From the NCBI GenBank assembly GCA_961205875.1, contig OY540812.1:28777098-28841097 (forward strand): DNA of 64,000 nucleotides, given 5' to 3'. The notes beneath the pieces were generated by a model. That model saw only the letters and a program-made list of their open reading frames with translations, searched no databases and was not told where the DNA came from. This stretch comes from Sialis fuliginosa. Taxonomy: Eukaryota; Arthropoda; Insecta; Megaloptera; Sialidae. Made by a program: the position numbers and the translations under genes. Of this stretch, positions 21,921-33,528 are shown in pieces (the stretch's first letter is position 1; each line of letters opens with the position of its first letter).

Positions 21921-24875
21921 TTGACATTTTATAAAAGATAAGCAGAAATTATATGCTGGTTTGATTCTTTTACAAAATAAGTAAATTAATATATTATATA
22001 ATTATAATATTATTTAGAATTTACTGTCTTCAAGAAACAAATGTTAGATCTGAAAGACACACAATATGCACACAAGAAGTTAAAAATAACTTCAACTATA
22101 CTTAAAATACAATATAATAGTTTGTTAGAGTCTATATATAAATATATATTTTGGCAATCAAATAAAGTACACATACAAACGTATTTTTATAACAACAGAC
22201 AAGTTTTGGCAAATGCAAACGACAGAAAGACGCGTGGCTTAATTTCAATAACGGATTTTCCATTAAAGTCAATAGTTTGCTAAAATTGTTAATTTTTTTT
22301 ATAAAAAATAACTCATTTTTTTCGATATATCAAATTTTAAAATTGATTAGGTAAATTAATTAATCTTTTATACCCCCCCCCCCCCTCCACTCTTTAAATT
22401 TTCAATCGTTGATCCTATAGTAACAATCGATTTTATATGTATCTTGGGAAACATCAATAAATCCGTAACGCTATTTTCTAGAATTTTAAGAACTTTTCAT
22501 ACTTTCTAAAATTTTCTTAAAGTTGACCCTTTAGGAGATAAAAATAAATATAAATATAAACATTAAATGTTTTGATGCCCCCTGGAGCAGAAATTATGAA
22601 TTTTCGTAGATTGGACCCATTACAACTTTTGATCAGCATACTTTGAACTATATTTCCACACAAAAAATCAACCAAAAGGCAAAACCCATTGCTTTTGTGT
22701 GAGGTCCTTTCTTTTGCTCTACTGCTAAAACGGCTCGTTTGCGAACATAGATTTATTAACAAAAAGCGATTGTTTTAATGTCCTTCACAACTCCTGAAAG
22801 TTTGTCGGTATGTTTACAGGACAACCTGTATATTATATAAAACAAAATGTTTTTTAACTATTTCAACATAAAGTAAACTTTATAACAAATATTGATTAAT
22901 CAACCATTAATGTTTTGTTTTTATTTAATTTTATTTGTATAAATGAATGTTACGTAACATTTGAATATGACCCCCATGTAACGCCATATATGTACCTTCC
23001 TCCCCCATCCTAAAAGCGTTACGTGGATATGGACTTTCCCTTGTATACTTTGAGTATGTTAAATTTATGTTATTTTTTATCAAATGTCATTTTTTTTTGT
23101 AAAGCATCCATTTCCTGTACATTCTACGTACTGTGCTGTTCTTGAAATATCGACTTTTTATACAATAATGTTCAGAAGTTTTTTCAATATAACACTGATT
23201 TTCTACTGGCTCTATACTAATAATAATTGAATAGGAAATAATTTTGTGTTTTAATGGTAACATTGCGAGACTAATTTTTAATCAAGATTAAATTTGATAA
23301 GTTTGCATTTTTTAAATATAAAAAAAAACTTTTAATAAATAAAATAAAACTGACTTCATATCAATCTCTGTAATACGTATAAGAAAGTCCCATGACACTC
23401 ATGGCAGATATTCCTTATCTGTTATGAACCATTTGAATTATAATAAAATAAAATAAATTTATTCGTTTCTAAATGAATAGAACATAAATTATAGATATTG
23501 ATATTACCTACAATTTTTAACTTGACCATTTTTCTCTATTTCGTACTGTTTCAAAGTAATTCGAAAAATTCAAAAATCGACGTAGGTAAACATCCGTATC
23601 CGGTTGAAAGATCGTTTTCAAAAATAGTACGTTTTCTTCCGAGGCAAAAATTAATCTTAAATATAAAATTTTATCCTTCTACGATTTGTCGTATTTATAC
23701 TTTATACAGACAAACGGACACACAGACATCCTGGCGAAAATAGTCAGAATTGATTAAGGGAAGGTCAAAATGGATAATTCCATCAAAATCCGGATTTCGA
23801 AAAAAATCGACTTCACTATACTTACTTATACTATATGTATATTTCATATACATGTGTATAAGAAAGTAAAAAATCAGGATATCAATAATAAAGTGCGCAC
23901 GAGCGTCAAATTAGTAAATACGCCTCTTTACTGCGAATGGTGACACAGGTAGTGGGCTTTCTATAATCCAAATTGGATTGTTTGAACATATTTTAAATAC
24001 ATGTCGCATCTAACAAAATATAATTACACGCTAAATTGAAATAATTAATATAAATTATATTTCATTGTGAACACGTTTCATGGGTCACTTTTTAATTAAT
24101 GTTTTTGTACTAGCGTAATTTTCGATTTAGTATTAAATTGATAGGTTTTCGATATGCGATTTGAAAGCTAATCCGTTTTTAAATAATCCCCCAATAAATA
24201 ATGTTCATATTGATGTCAAATGTTTTTTGAAAATATTGTAGCAATATCGGTATTTTATCGTATGCAGCCTACTAAAAGGGTTAAGAAATTGTGCTCGTAG
24301 TTCCTTTCGTATTAAGGTTATAAGTTTTTTTTATGAAAATTAAAATACATAAAAGAAGAAATTATAAATGGTGTTTTGTATCACAGTATAAAAACGCATC
24401 AAATAAAAAACATCCGAAAAATACAGACTTGTGACGTCACTAACCGTTCGACTAGTATGGCAGATTAATCGTGCCAAATAAAAAACAAATAAAAAAATAT
24501 TTTTTTAACTTCAATTTCATTCTCGCGTATATCATTTGATACCTTTAAATTTCATATATTATGATATATTTTTATTTTCCAAAAATGTATGGTTACAAAT
24601 ATAATTTGACTTATAATTTAAAATCGTTTTAATATGGTAATCATATTCATCTAACTTCATTTAATTATGGGAATTAACTACAAATTGGTGAAGAAATTAA
24701 TTTTTTGTGCAAATATAATTTGCATGATGAAATATGTAAACATAATAAAGTTAATGGCTATTTTTTTTCTTTCTAATTATTTTCATGTCACTGGACACAC
24801 TCATAAAGATGAAACAATATTTTTTACATTTATTTTATCTTATTTACAAAATAATAACCAAATTATACCTTCTAT
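21921..24875. other. AT-rich region with poly-C and dispersed-repeat debris, no gene
   Basis: A C-rich tract is at 22373-22386. The stretch 22955-23040 (TTACGTAACATTTGAATATG, GCGTTACGTGG) looks like a degraded relative of the 'gtccgtccataaa' repeat at 30735. The stretch 23490-23880 has AGACAAACGGACACACAGAC and TCAAAATGGATAATTCC, a common insect repeat style. Frames at 22041, 22517, 23498 and 24667 lack motifs. Confidence 0.45.
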
Positions 24876-25012
24876 TAGTCCAGGCTGTCTAGGCTAAAAA
24901 GTACCTAAAATAGGAATTTTTAGGTAAATTTTTACTACTTACAGGATATGTTACAAATGTGGTTAGAATAATACCCTAAGTTTACTCCGATTTTGGTTGT
25001 CCGCGACAGAAG
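24876..25012 (+). mobile_element. Half copy of the 41483-41782 palindromic MITE
   Basis: TAGTCCAGGCTGTCTAGGCT, AAGTACCTAAAATAGG, CTACTTACAGGATATG and CTCCGATTTTGGTTGTC follow the same order as 41483-41600 with the complement of its right arm. One terminus only. Confidence 0.65.
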
Positions 25013-25041
25013 TTAACAATTAATACATAACAGTTAATAGC

Positions 25042-25275
25042 AAGTATTACACAAAAAAAAGTTTCAAATAAAAGTATTCGCTATAAAATTCCCTACAACC
25101 TCCATTTTGAAAAAAAAATCATTTGTTTATCCGTTACGCTGATTAAAATGTAGCGGATAATAATAAAAGCGTATCGGATCAACAAATGAATTTTGTTATT
25201 TTTTTCAAAATGGAGGTTGTAGGGAATTTTGTAGCGAATAACTTTTATTTGAAACTTCTTTTTTGTATAATACTT
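25042..25275. mobile_element. Foldback MITE of 234 bp
   Basis: The arms AAGTATTACACAAAA and GTTTCAAATAAAAGTATTCG, continuing through CCCTACAACCTCCATTTTG, are inverted at 25200-25275. The loop (about 25120-25198) has a further weak GCGGATAA/TTATCCG pairing. Frame 25093-25362 overlaps it and is spurious. No duplication could be fixed. Confidence 0.75.
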
Positions 25276-25364
25276 ATGTAGATCGCTATTTAACAAAAAT
25301 CGGAATATCTGAAGAATTTGAGTATCCATCTCAACGACATGATAGCCGTGAATAGGTAACATAC

Positions 25365-25690
25365 AAACAGACAGACAGACGGTGTTACTTTTACATTGAA
25401 AATATTAGTATGGATATTATGAGTGTTCAAAATAAAACATTACGAGTTTTCATTTCGAAAAGTAAACTCTACAAAAAATATTTTTAAACAAAACTTACTC
25501 ATTTTTTGTGTTTTTATTGTAATTTCGATTATAAGATTCCGTAGAAAACTAGGAACCCTTGTAATTTCGCTGTCCGTCCGTCTGGATGTCAATATAAATT
25601 TTATACCGATTAAAATGAAATTTGGTATACGAACGTAGGTTGATAACCCAAAAACAGAAATGATGAAAAGTATATTTAAAAAAAATTCAC
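25365..25690 (+). repeat. Insect dispersed repeat with CAGACAGACAGACGG and 'GTTCAAAATAAAAC'
   Basis: The microsatellite and ATTAGTATGGAT (25405) are followed by GTTCAAAATAAAACATTACG, which recurs at about 41330. CCGTAGAAAACTAGGAACCC and GTCCGTCCGTCTGG are typical repeat words. Frame 25423-25638 is the translation of this repeat. Confidence 0.5.
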
Positions 25691-25699
25691 TGAATCCAT

Positions 25700-25910
25700 T
25701 GAGTAGGGTATATTTAGATAGGACTTCTAAAATGCAACAAAAAATGTCTTAGGACCTTTTGTTTTTAACCCTTCAGTCATGACATATTTGCTTTTCAATG
25801 TCGTTATCAGAGCGTACCCTCCTCTAATTTCCAAATCATCGATTTAAAAAATCTGAAAAAAATCCAGAATGTAGCTTTTTATTAGCACCTTCACTGAAAA
25901 TTATAACGAA
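25700..25910 (-). repeat. Dispersed repeat, copy 2 of 3 (reversed)
   Basis: The complement carries AAAAGGTCCTAAGACATTTT and TTGGAAATTAGAGGAGGGTA, parallel to 21755-21920 and 40005-40235. Confidence 0.5.
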
Positions 25911-25928
25911 CACTATCAAAACATTTTT

Positions 25929-26285
25929 TTGTATTTTTTCCCGCTGAACACGAATCTATCGTCATAATTGGGGATTGATGAACAAAATCACGAGAAACCG
26001 GTTTTTTTTGGGTTTTCTCGTGATTTTGTTCATCAACCCCCAATTATGACGACGGACTCGTGTTCAGCGGGAAAAATACAAAAGAAAAGTTGGGTATGTA
26101 CCCCAGCACACACAACTTTTATTTTAGACCTATGTTATGGTTTTTATCGGTATTTTTAGGTTTTCTCGTGATTTTGTTCATCAACCCCCAATTATGACGA
26201 CGGATTCGTGTTCAGCGGGAAAAAATACAAAAGAAAAGTTGAATCTGTACCCCAGCAGAGACCACTTTTTTTGTAGACCTGTGTA
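25929..26285. repeat. Satellite-like unit present as one inverted and two direct copies
   Basis: The left arm 25929-26000 is the inverse of 26011-26084 (shared TTTTCTCGTGATTTTGTTCA and CAACCCCCAATTATGACGAC). The unit 26011-26140 is then repeated directly at 26159-26285, with a period of 148 bp. The direct copies also share GTACCCCAGCA and GACCT. The stem loop is only about ten bases. Divergence is low, so the rearrangement is recent. Frame 25968-26159 is spurious. Confidence 0.85.
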
Positions 26286-26840
26286 GTTTATGAAAATTTT
26301 TATAAATAAGTATTTTTTATAAATCGCAGTGAGAATGACTACAGAACCCTATCATGTGCGTGCCCAACACGTACTTGGACGTTTTATTTTAATGAAAAGA
26401 TAAAGGTACTTCTGTTTTCAATATCAGATTAACAATAATAAAAAATAAAAACATTAAAAAAATATTTTTTGGAAAACCCGGTAATTTTTAGCAAATGAAT
26501 AAATTTTAATTGAGTTTTAACCTTTAAAAATTTAATTAATTTAGACAAAAGGATGTCATTTCAAATAACAAATGTAATACGTGTTTTTGTTAAAGTTTTT
26601 ATAACTTTTTTTATTAAAAAAACTTCAACAAAAAATTATACTTTTTTCAACTTTTTGAAAACAAAAAATGTATTTTATGAATGTATATTTGAAAATATTT
26701 CACCCGCTTTCATTATACATATGTAGAATTTAGTAAAGTTATTATTTTTTTACAATTTACAAAAATTCAAAATCGTACCAATGTTAAATGAATTAAAAAG
26801 AAGTTTTCGAATTTAAATATTTATATATTATATTCTAACG
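26286..26840. other. AT-rich sequence without a recognisable gene
   Basis: Homopolymer-rich DNA. I see no inverted repeat longer than about a dozen bases and no frame above 60 codons. Confidence 0.5.
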
Positions 26841-26981
26841 ATGGTTTTACACCAAACAGAAAAAAAAAACAATTGTTTATAAAACAATTCGTATTGAAAA
26901 ATACATATACTTAATGTTATCTTTAAAAAAAAAAAATGACAATTGTTGGTGTTTTATCTATTTTTGGTGTAAAACCGCCAT
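26841..26981. mobile_element. Small MITE with GTTTTACACCAAA ends, copy 1
   Basis: The left end ATGGTTTTACACCAAAC faces TTTTTGGTGTAAAACCGCCAT at the right. The interior holds AACAATTG words. The flanks share aacg. A second member is at 52361-52491. Confidence 0.65.
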
Positions 26982-27925
26982 AACGTGGAAATACAATTTT
27001 ACAATTAAACTTTGTAAAAAAATCAAAAAGCATTTTCAAGCTTTAAAATGCAACTAAACCTTTTTATGAAATGTTTTATTAATTTTTAATTCGCGTCGCA
27101 CTTGATGTCCTATTTCCGGTTCCGATTAATTGCTGTCCGTTTTTTTTTTAATTTGTTGAATTTAAATAATAATAAAAAAAAACATTCAAAAGTAGAGATT
27201 ACAATAATAAATATTTTAATTTTCTAAAGTCTATTTTAACGGTATTTACATAAAATTAGTTTCTCCTTAAAACTTATTTCATATATTTCTACTTGCATGT
27301 AAATCATAAAAACTTTACATAAAATATTTTTTTTAAAAGTAAATAAATAAAAAAAAACACATGTAAGCGACTTTAAAAAACATGTGAAAAATATTTATCA
27401 TAAAATACACACACATCATTTTAATGGCTTAATCCATTAAAACTGAATATTTCTTAATTCAATTTACGACATATACATTTGCAATAACAATTTCAACTAG
27501 ATTTTATACTTACGTTAATATTTATTATAACTTGGATCAAATATCACTAGATATTATTAAATATGTTTCACACAATACTTTCGAATAATGTCCAATAAAA
27601 TCAATGCCTTTTTAACACAACCGACAAATATATATTATATTTCCTGTAACAAGATATATGGGTTTTTTTTTGTAAATATCACTTCAGATATATCGTGTCC
27701 ACTTCGCTTTTATTAATATCGGTTCTAATAATACACACTATATTGTTAGAGATAGATATATATTTATTATTTATTTCACCGAAAATAAGTTTTATTAAAA
27801 CACTTATATCTTATTAAAATATACGTATTTATAAATGTAAGCTTTTAATTTTTTTAACCACTTTGGCCTTGAGTATGCTTTATATTTAAAGATACAAATA
27901 TAATTTTATATTTTTATTTACTCAC
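26982..27925. other. AT-rich sequence, probable intron side of the candidate first exon
   Basis: Beyond the GTGAGT donor at 27920-27925 (minus strand) the sequence is unstructured AT-rich DNA. If the promoter call at 27926-28330 is right, this is the start of a long first intron. No coding exon is recognised in it. Confidence 0.35.
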
Positions 27926-28330
27926 GGATATCTACGATTGACAACTACTATTGGAATGGTACATATATTTACTACAGAAAAACACTTATGACATCAATAA
28001 CTAACACACACGTTAAAATTATTATTATTATTTAATTGAATCAATCCACTCTACAGATTGGGTGTTTGATAAAACACGAAAATATCGATAAAATATACCA
28101 ATATACCGTTTGACCGGTAAAACGTGAACGGGCGACCGGGTAAAGTATCGGCGATCACTTCACTAGGAAAACCGGTTTGTTTGTATCTCGCGAATGTATG
28201 ATTGATAGAAGAGATTTGAAAGCGTCTCGACGCTTCGGCTACCGGACCGGGACTGTGATGCTGCAGACTTTCCGACGACCGTTGCTAGGTACTGTGTCTG
28301 TCTCTCTCTGAAGCGCCGCGACGCCGCGCG
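27926..28330 (-). promoter_or_regulatory. Candidate promoter and non-coding first exon of an unidentified gene
   Basis: This is the most CpG-dense patch of the window (28100-28330: CCGGACCGGG, GCCGCGACGCCGCGCGCGG) in otherwise AT-rich DNA. Read on the minus strand, an initiator-like TCAGAG lies at 28306-28311. The exon would end at 27926, followed by GTGAGTAAAT, a strong intronic donor although the exon side (TCC) is weak. Every ATG I checked in it is followed quickly by a stop, so it would be 5' untranslated. CpG richness plus a donor is typical of a gene start, but no downstream exon is recognised. A fragment of a GC-rich repeat is the alternative. Confidence 0.38.
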
Positions 28331-28522
28331 CGGATGCTGTACACCTATGAGATGAATGTATGTGCGACGCGTGTGTATTGTTTTTACTTACAAATAGAGT
28401 AGCTTGTTGTACGTATATATGTTTGGTAAATAAGAGATATTAATATAAATGAAAATTAGTGTTGAAATATGTACTGTATGTTTTGGGACGAAACTGAGAC
28501 GATACCTAATATATAAATATTG

Positions 28523-29575
28523 AGGCGTTTATTTTGAAAGTGGCCTAAGTCCATTTATGTTTAAACTGAGATATTTAAGAGTTTGCGTTTCAATAAAATT
28601 AAAACTATACGTGTAAGATATCCATGTGCCACATTGATTAAGTGTTTCTATGAGAGTTAAATTTACAATTACTATTAAAATAACCCCAATTATTAAATTA
28701 ATAATATGTGTTTTTTTTACCACAAATGGAATTCAAAATTAACAATTACATTTGTTATAAATTTAAAAGAACTGAAGTCAATTTGTTGTAACTTGCTTCA
28801 AATTGAAAAAAAAACACTCACTTTATTTTATATTATTTCTTTTTAACTCTTTTACAAACGAAACCTATTTATTTATTTTTTAATTCGTATTTTGCAGAAA
28901 AAAATAAATAACTTTTGTCTGAAAAATTTTATAAAAAATTCCAATTTTAATATTTTTTTTTATTTTGTTATCTACATTAAATTATTATTTTTTTTTTATT
29001 TAAAAAATTATGAAATATAAAAAAATTATTTTTTTAAACTGCATTTTTTCTCAAACATCTAAGATAATAATTTCAAAATTTTTGATCACAAAAAAGTTTT
29101 CATGTAAAAAAAATTACGGTAAAATTAAAGTTTTTAAAAAAAATTTCAGACAAAACTTATTTCTATTTTTCTGCAAAATACAAATCTGCAAAAAAATAAC
29201 TAAGTTTCCATTTAAAAAAAATTTGTTGATCCCAAAACGAGCTTAAAACCTCCACTCAAGGTCAAAATTATTACCTTCATTAGGTTTGCCCCGCCAAATC
29301 CTAAAACTTTAGTACCCAACATTTTCCCTAAAAAGGTTTAGTTTTCCAGCTATTGTGATAAATTAACAACATTATCAATACTGAAGTGGACTTCAAAATA
29401 AAGTTTTTAACTTTAAATTAAGTGTAAAAATTAATGTGTTTAAAAAAAAATTTTCCTTTGAATATATTTAACCAAAAATTGTTTTTTATGATAGATTACT
29501 TCTAATTATACACGTTACTGCAGTCAACAAAAAAAAGTGAAAAATAGACTTAGGCAACTTTTAAAATAAACGCCT
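28523..29575. mobile_element. TIR element (1053 bp) inserted in the first tandem unit
   Basis: The ends AGGCGTTTATTTTGAAAGTG, then GGCCTAAGTCCA, face the complement AAGGCGTTTATTTTAAAAGT, then TGCCTAAGTCTA. Inside, a second inverted pair (28888-28927 and 29144-29182, GTATTTTGCAGAAAAA and AACTTTTGTCTGAAA) makes a nested hairpin. Frames 28529-28723 and 29010-29246 (Lys/Phe/Ile-rich) are composition artefacts. No clear duplication. Confidence 0.7.
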
Positions 29576-29659
29576 TTAAATTAAAATCTTTAAAAAATGT
29601 ATTGTTTTAAGAGGTTACATTACATTCCTCCAGCGCTGGTGAAAATTAATACTTTTATG

Positions 29660-30292
29660 CAGGGACATGAACCGGAATTGTATTTATAGTTCGGGTTCGA
29701 TTCGGATTCAAATATAAATTTCGGTGCAAACTATTTGGGTTCAAAAACCGTTATTTTTTTGGGTTCAGGTTCGAGTTTGGGTTCAAGTTTGTAATTGAAA
29801 GAAAATTATTTTGTTCGAAAAAAAAAATATAACTAACAAATAAAACAATTTCTGAAGAGGGAAAAAAACATTGATAGCCATTAAAATATTGCTAGAAAAA
29901 GAGGGCAAAAAATAAAATTACATTTTAAAGATTGTAATCTCTATTTTTCAGATTTGTTTTGCAAATTGAAATGTAATTATGTTATAGAAATAATAAAAAA
30001 GTAAAAAATATATTAACTTTAGTAATTGACTTGATAACTCACATCATACCATAAAATTCAAACAGATTTCCAGCTTTTGTACATTTTATAATCTCTTTGA
30101 AAAATTTTTGGAGAAAAATATTAAAATATTAAATATAATTTATTGAACCTTTTAAAATTTATGGTTACCGGTTATTCATGAAAAAGTTCGGGTTCAGATT
30201 CAGGTTCGTTGACTTTGAGATATTGCGGTTATTGAAAAATACGGGTTTTTTCGGGTTTACGGTTCGGGTTCGGATTCAGGTTCAAGTCTCTG
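29660..30292. mobile_element. hAT-type MITE with GGGTTC-rich interior and proven empty site
   Basis: The ends are CAGGGACATGAACC and, on the complement, CAGAGACTTGAACC. The flanking 8-mers are cttttatg (29652-29659) and cttttaag (30293-30300), a one-base mismatch. The uninterrupted tandem copy reads cttttaag exactly once at the matching place, which proves the 8-bp duplication. The ends are crowded with GGGTTC and GGTTCGG words and the centre is AT-rich. Non-coding. Confidence 0.88.
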
Positions 30293-30734
30293 CTTTTAAG
30301 GTTGTATTTTAGGAACTATATTGAATATATATACTGAAACGATACCTAATATATAAATAGGCATATAAAATTTTTATCGTTTCAGTACTCCTAATTAAAA
30401 TCTTTAAAAAATGTATTGTTTTAAGGGGTACATACCTCCAGCGCTGGTGAAAATTAAAACTTTTAAGGTTGTATTTTAGGAACCATACTGTTAAAAATAA
30501 GACATAATATTAATTACACTTTATTTATTGGTCATTTAAAAGTAAGAAAAAAATGGTTACAATTTTTTATCATTAATTATATGTGTCAATTGAGATTATT
30601 TAGGCCACTGTTGGGAATACATTTTTCATGGTCTGCATAATTTCTTTGGTATAAGTCGATGTATCTGAAAAATTCAAAAAGGGTCCTGTACACTATTGTT
30701 TTCATTATAGTCTGTCTAAACTATTATTTATTTG

Positions 30735-30850
30735 GGTCCGTCCATAAAATATGTACGCAAAAATGGAGGTGGGGGGAGCAATTAACTTAACTTTATATGA
30801 TTGATATGTGACGGGGGGGGGGAGCCCGAACAAACGCGATGAGGTGTTTG
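30735..30850 (+). repeat. Common insect repeat 'ggtccgtccataaa' with poly-G
   Basis: GGGTCCGTCCATAAAATATG, GTACGC and ATATGTGACGGGGGGGGGGA form the usual pattern of a widespread arthropod repeat. A related reversed scrap may lie at 22955-23040. Confidence 0.5.
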
Positions 30851-30944
30851 AAATTTTTTTGAAAATTTTTATTACTCCTATTATGTAATGCTAATCTTCA
30901 AAAAAAAATTGCTGCTATCAGTTATGTTGCTATGGCATCCGACT

Positions 30945-31366
30945 AAATGATAACATATTTTTTTATTGATTATATGAATAGATCTTATTTTTTGCATACA
31001 ACCCTGTAAAATTCTAATGAAATTGCGAACGAAAAATTTTGAGAAAAATTAACTTTTATAATCTCTGATCACATTAACTATAACATAACCAAGTAAGCCT
31101 TGCAAAATTACTGAAACTTGTAAAACATCAGAAAAGAATCTAATTACGACCCAATAAATTAATTTAAATATTTGATGTTTTACAAGTTTCAATCATTTTT
31201 CAAGGCTTACTTGGTTAAGTTGTAGTTAATCAGTTAATGTGATCTGAGATTATAAAAGTTAATTTTTCTCAAAATTTTTCGTTTTCAATCTCATTAAAAT
31301 TTTACAGGGTTGTATGCAAAAAATAAGATCTATTCATACAATCAATAAAAAAATATGTTCTCATTA
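30945..31366. mobile_element. Foldback element with ~190-bp arms
   Basis: The arms 30945-31130 and 31173-31366 pair around a 42-bp loop. Shared words are AACATATTTTTTTATTGATT, GAATAGATCTTATTTTTTGC, AACCAAGTAAGCCTTG and CTTGTAAAACATCA. Substitutions and small indels are scattered. No sure target duplication. Confidence 0.8.
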
Positions 31367-32139
31367 AAAACTTTTACTAAAACATTTTTTAAATAATAAT
31401 GTAGGTATATTTAAAAAAATATATATAAGCAATATTTTTACTCAACCTGTATACAAACACATAATAATTTAAAGAAGAATCCATAAAAACAAAGAATAAA
31501 GAACGCTGACTCTTTAAACCACTCTAAAATCCACATTATAAGAAATATAATAAACATTTTTAACATACGCTCTGGAACCCTTTTGGGAAAGAACTCGCTT
31601 TAAATGAATATCGGCATATAATGTCAATATTGATCAAAATTGAATTTAAAAACCATTCTCTTGAACGTTACTGCATTTTGAACTGCGAGCAACGTATGTT
31701 GCTAAACAGAAATTTGAATTTAAAATTTAATATTTACATTTAATTTAAATCTAGGCCTCACCTTTAAGCACAATATGTGTATTTTTTTTATGAAGAACAT
31801 AAAAGTAATTTTACGTTCTACCAAATATAGTAAAAATAATAGGGCAGTATTGAAGATGAAAAAAGAACTTTTAAATTGTCGTTTTCTTTTTCCGCTACAT
31901 TATACATTTATTTAAATAAAGGCAAAATGTATCGGTAAATTGTTTAAATGTATGCATTAAGTTAACAAGGATGGACAGTATTATCTCCATTTGAATATAT
32001 ATATAATATTATTACACAAGAAATCAGTTTTCTTAAAATTAAATAGAAAACATTAACTTGTTCAAACGTGAACTGTTATTATATTTTATAGTAAAAACAT
32101 TGTCAATGAAATTATGAATTAGTGACATTTTAAGTAGTA
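31367..32139. other. AT-rich sequence without a recognisable gene
   Basis: CTCAACCTGTATACAAACAC near 31441 may be a solo end of a TA-flanked MITE. Nothing else is supported. Confidence 0.4.
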
Positions 32140-32985
32140 GGGGAAAGTCGGTTAATTTGGACCATTTTTTTAACTAAGATATTTAGTATACTAATTTTAG
32201 GTTTAGGCAAATTATTTTTTTATGAAATGAAACAGCAGTTTATAGATTTTGTTTTTATTAAGTATTAATCAACATAAATATTATAAACTCGACAAAAATC
32301 AACAAAATGTGAAATCGGAGCTTTGTTTCAATTTAGCCAACCGGTACTGTAAATTGGACCACGAGGTTGCTAATTTGGACTTTAATAGAATATTAACTAA
32401 AATACACCTGTAAACAAAACATAATATATATTTATGAATTACAGACTATCAAACAATTATTTATCATAAGTATTAAAACAAATAACTATAAGAAATCAGT
32501 CTCGTTACATTATTTCATTTAAATTATTCAAGAAAGACAATCATCACATATGTCAGGATTATTGGTATAAGTTTCAATATTCCAGTTATGGCAACTACGT
32601 GCGGTCCATTTTAACCAACAGTGTTAAAAGTGAGAAAAAAATCTAACAAAAATATAACCGATCAAAGCCGCCAACCAATCCATGATAGTTAATTGTTGTT
32701 AAATTGCTGCTGCAACTATAAATTAAAAACGCTGTATGCTTACCTTTGTACTAACTACACCCTTAGCACGAATCACTGAAAATTACATCAAAAATCATTT
32801 ATTTACATTTATGGAAACAAAACACTAACATTCAACATGTCAAGGAAAGCAATATAGCCGATATGCAAGAAAGTTAGGCGCCTATCGCACGGTGTTGCCA
32901 TTTAAGAAATCAGAAAACTACTTTTCGAGATATAAGGGTGGTCCAATTTAGTGAGTGGACCAATTTACCATACTTTTTATATTTT
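32140..32985. mobile_element. Probable degraded TIR element with repeated 'aatttggacc' words
   Basis: The left GTCGGTTAATTTGGACC and the right complement AGTATGGTAAATTGGTCCAC, then TAAATTGGACC, are imperfect inverted ends. Additional related words sit at 32345-32390 (TGTAAATTGGACC, CTAATTTGGAC) and near 32600 in reverse. No transposase frame is visible, and boundaries are approximate. Confidence 0.45.
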
Positions 32986-33004
32986 GAGAGTAGTTTTCAC
33001 CCTT

Positions 33005-33345
33005 TCAATAGCTGTTAGGCACGTACAAGAAATAAATGTCCCTTAGGTTCAATTGTTAGATACAAAATTTCATTTCAAAATTTCTAAAACCCCTAATTCG
33101 ATTAACACCAAAATCAATAGGTCTATAGAGTACTCACTGAGACAAATATTTTCCATTTTTACAGTAGTTATCGTGAACAAAAGAAAATTCTACATCCAGA
33201 CACACAAACACAGTCACCATACGGAAAACAAATTTTCTTTACATTTTGAAGTTAGTACAATCAGAATCTATCATTATCTCGGATACCATTTTTCGACGGT
33301 ATTACAATACTACATTTTTCTCACATTTCTTTCAGAGATATGAGC
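33005..33345 (+). repeat. Dispersed repeat with 'ggttcaatt', copy 1 of 3
   Basis: AGGCACGTACAAGAAATAAA, CCCTTAGGTTCAATTG, ACACCAAAATCAATAGGTCT, CATCCAGACACACAAACACA and TTTTTCGACGGTATT occur in the order seen at 40245-40760 and, reversed, at 52680-53225. It lacks about 90 bp present in the others (AACGTTCACTTTTAAGACG). The frames 33053-33343 and 33246-33644 begin in it. It resembles the untranslated part of a LINE, but no protein is recognisable. Confidence 0.6.
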
Positions 33346-33528
33346 AATGGACAAAATGTGTTTACATTTTTTTTTTAAAGACTAGCAAAATTTGGTCCAA
33401 ATCTGGCCCCGTGGTGAACAAGAATGAACGATGCGTTAGAACAGTATTTCAGATGATCTCGTCTCTTCTTAACTTTAAGACCGAGAAAAATCTCGCCTCA
33501 GCGTGCAGCCCTAAATCTTACCCTAGAT

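Larger units (their letters stand above)
28490..30500 (+). repeat. Two tandem copies of a ~150-bp repeat, first copy split by two elements
   Basis: The first copy is 28490-28522, 29576-29659 and 30293-30330. The second is 30331-30485. Shared words are GATACCTAATATATAAATA, TTAAAATCTTTAAAAAATGT, CCTCCAGCGCTGGTGAAAAT and CTTTTAAGGTTGTATTTTAG. The second copy is the uninterrupted reference that reveals both insertions in the first. Confidence 0.82.

Noticed and set aside
29010..29246. Lys/Phe/Ile-rich 78-codon frame
   Set aside because: Composition follows the A and T tracts; it lies within an inverted-repeat element.
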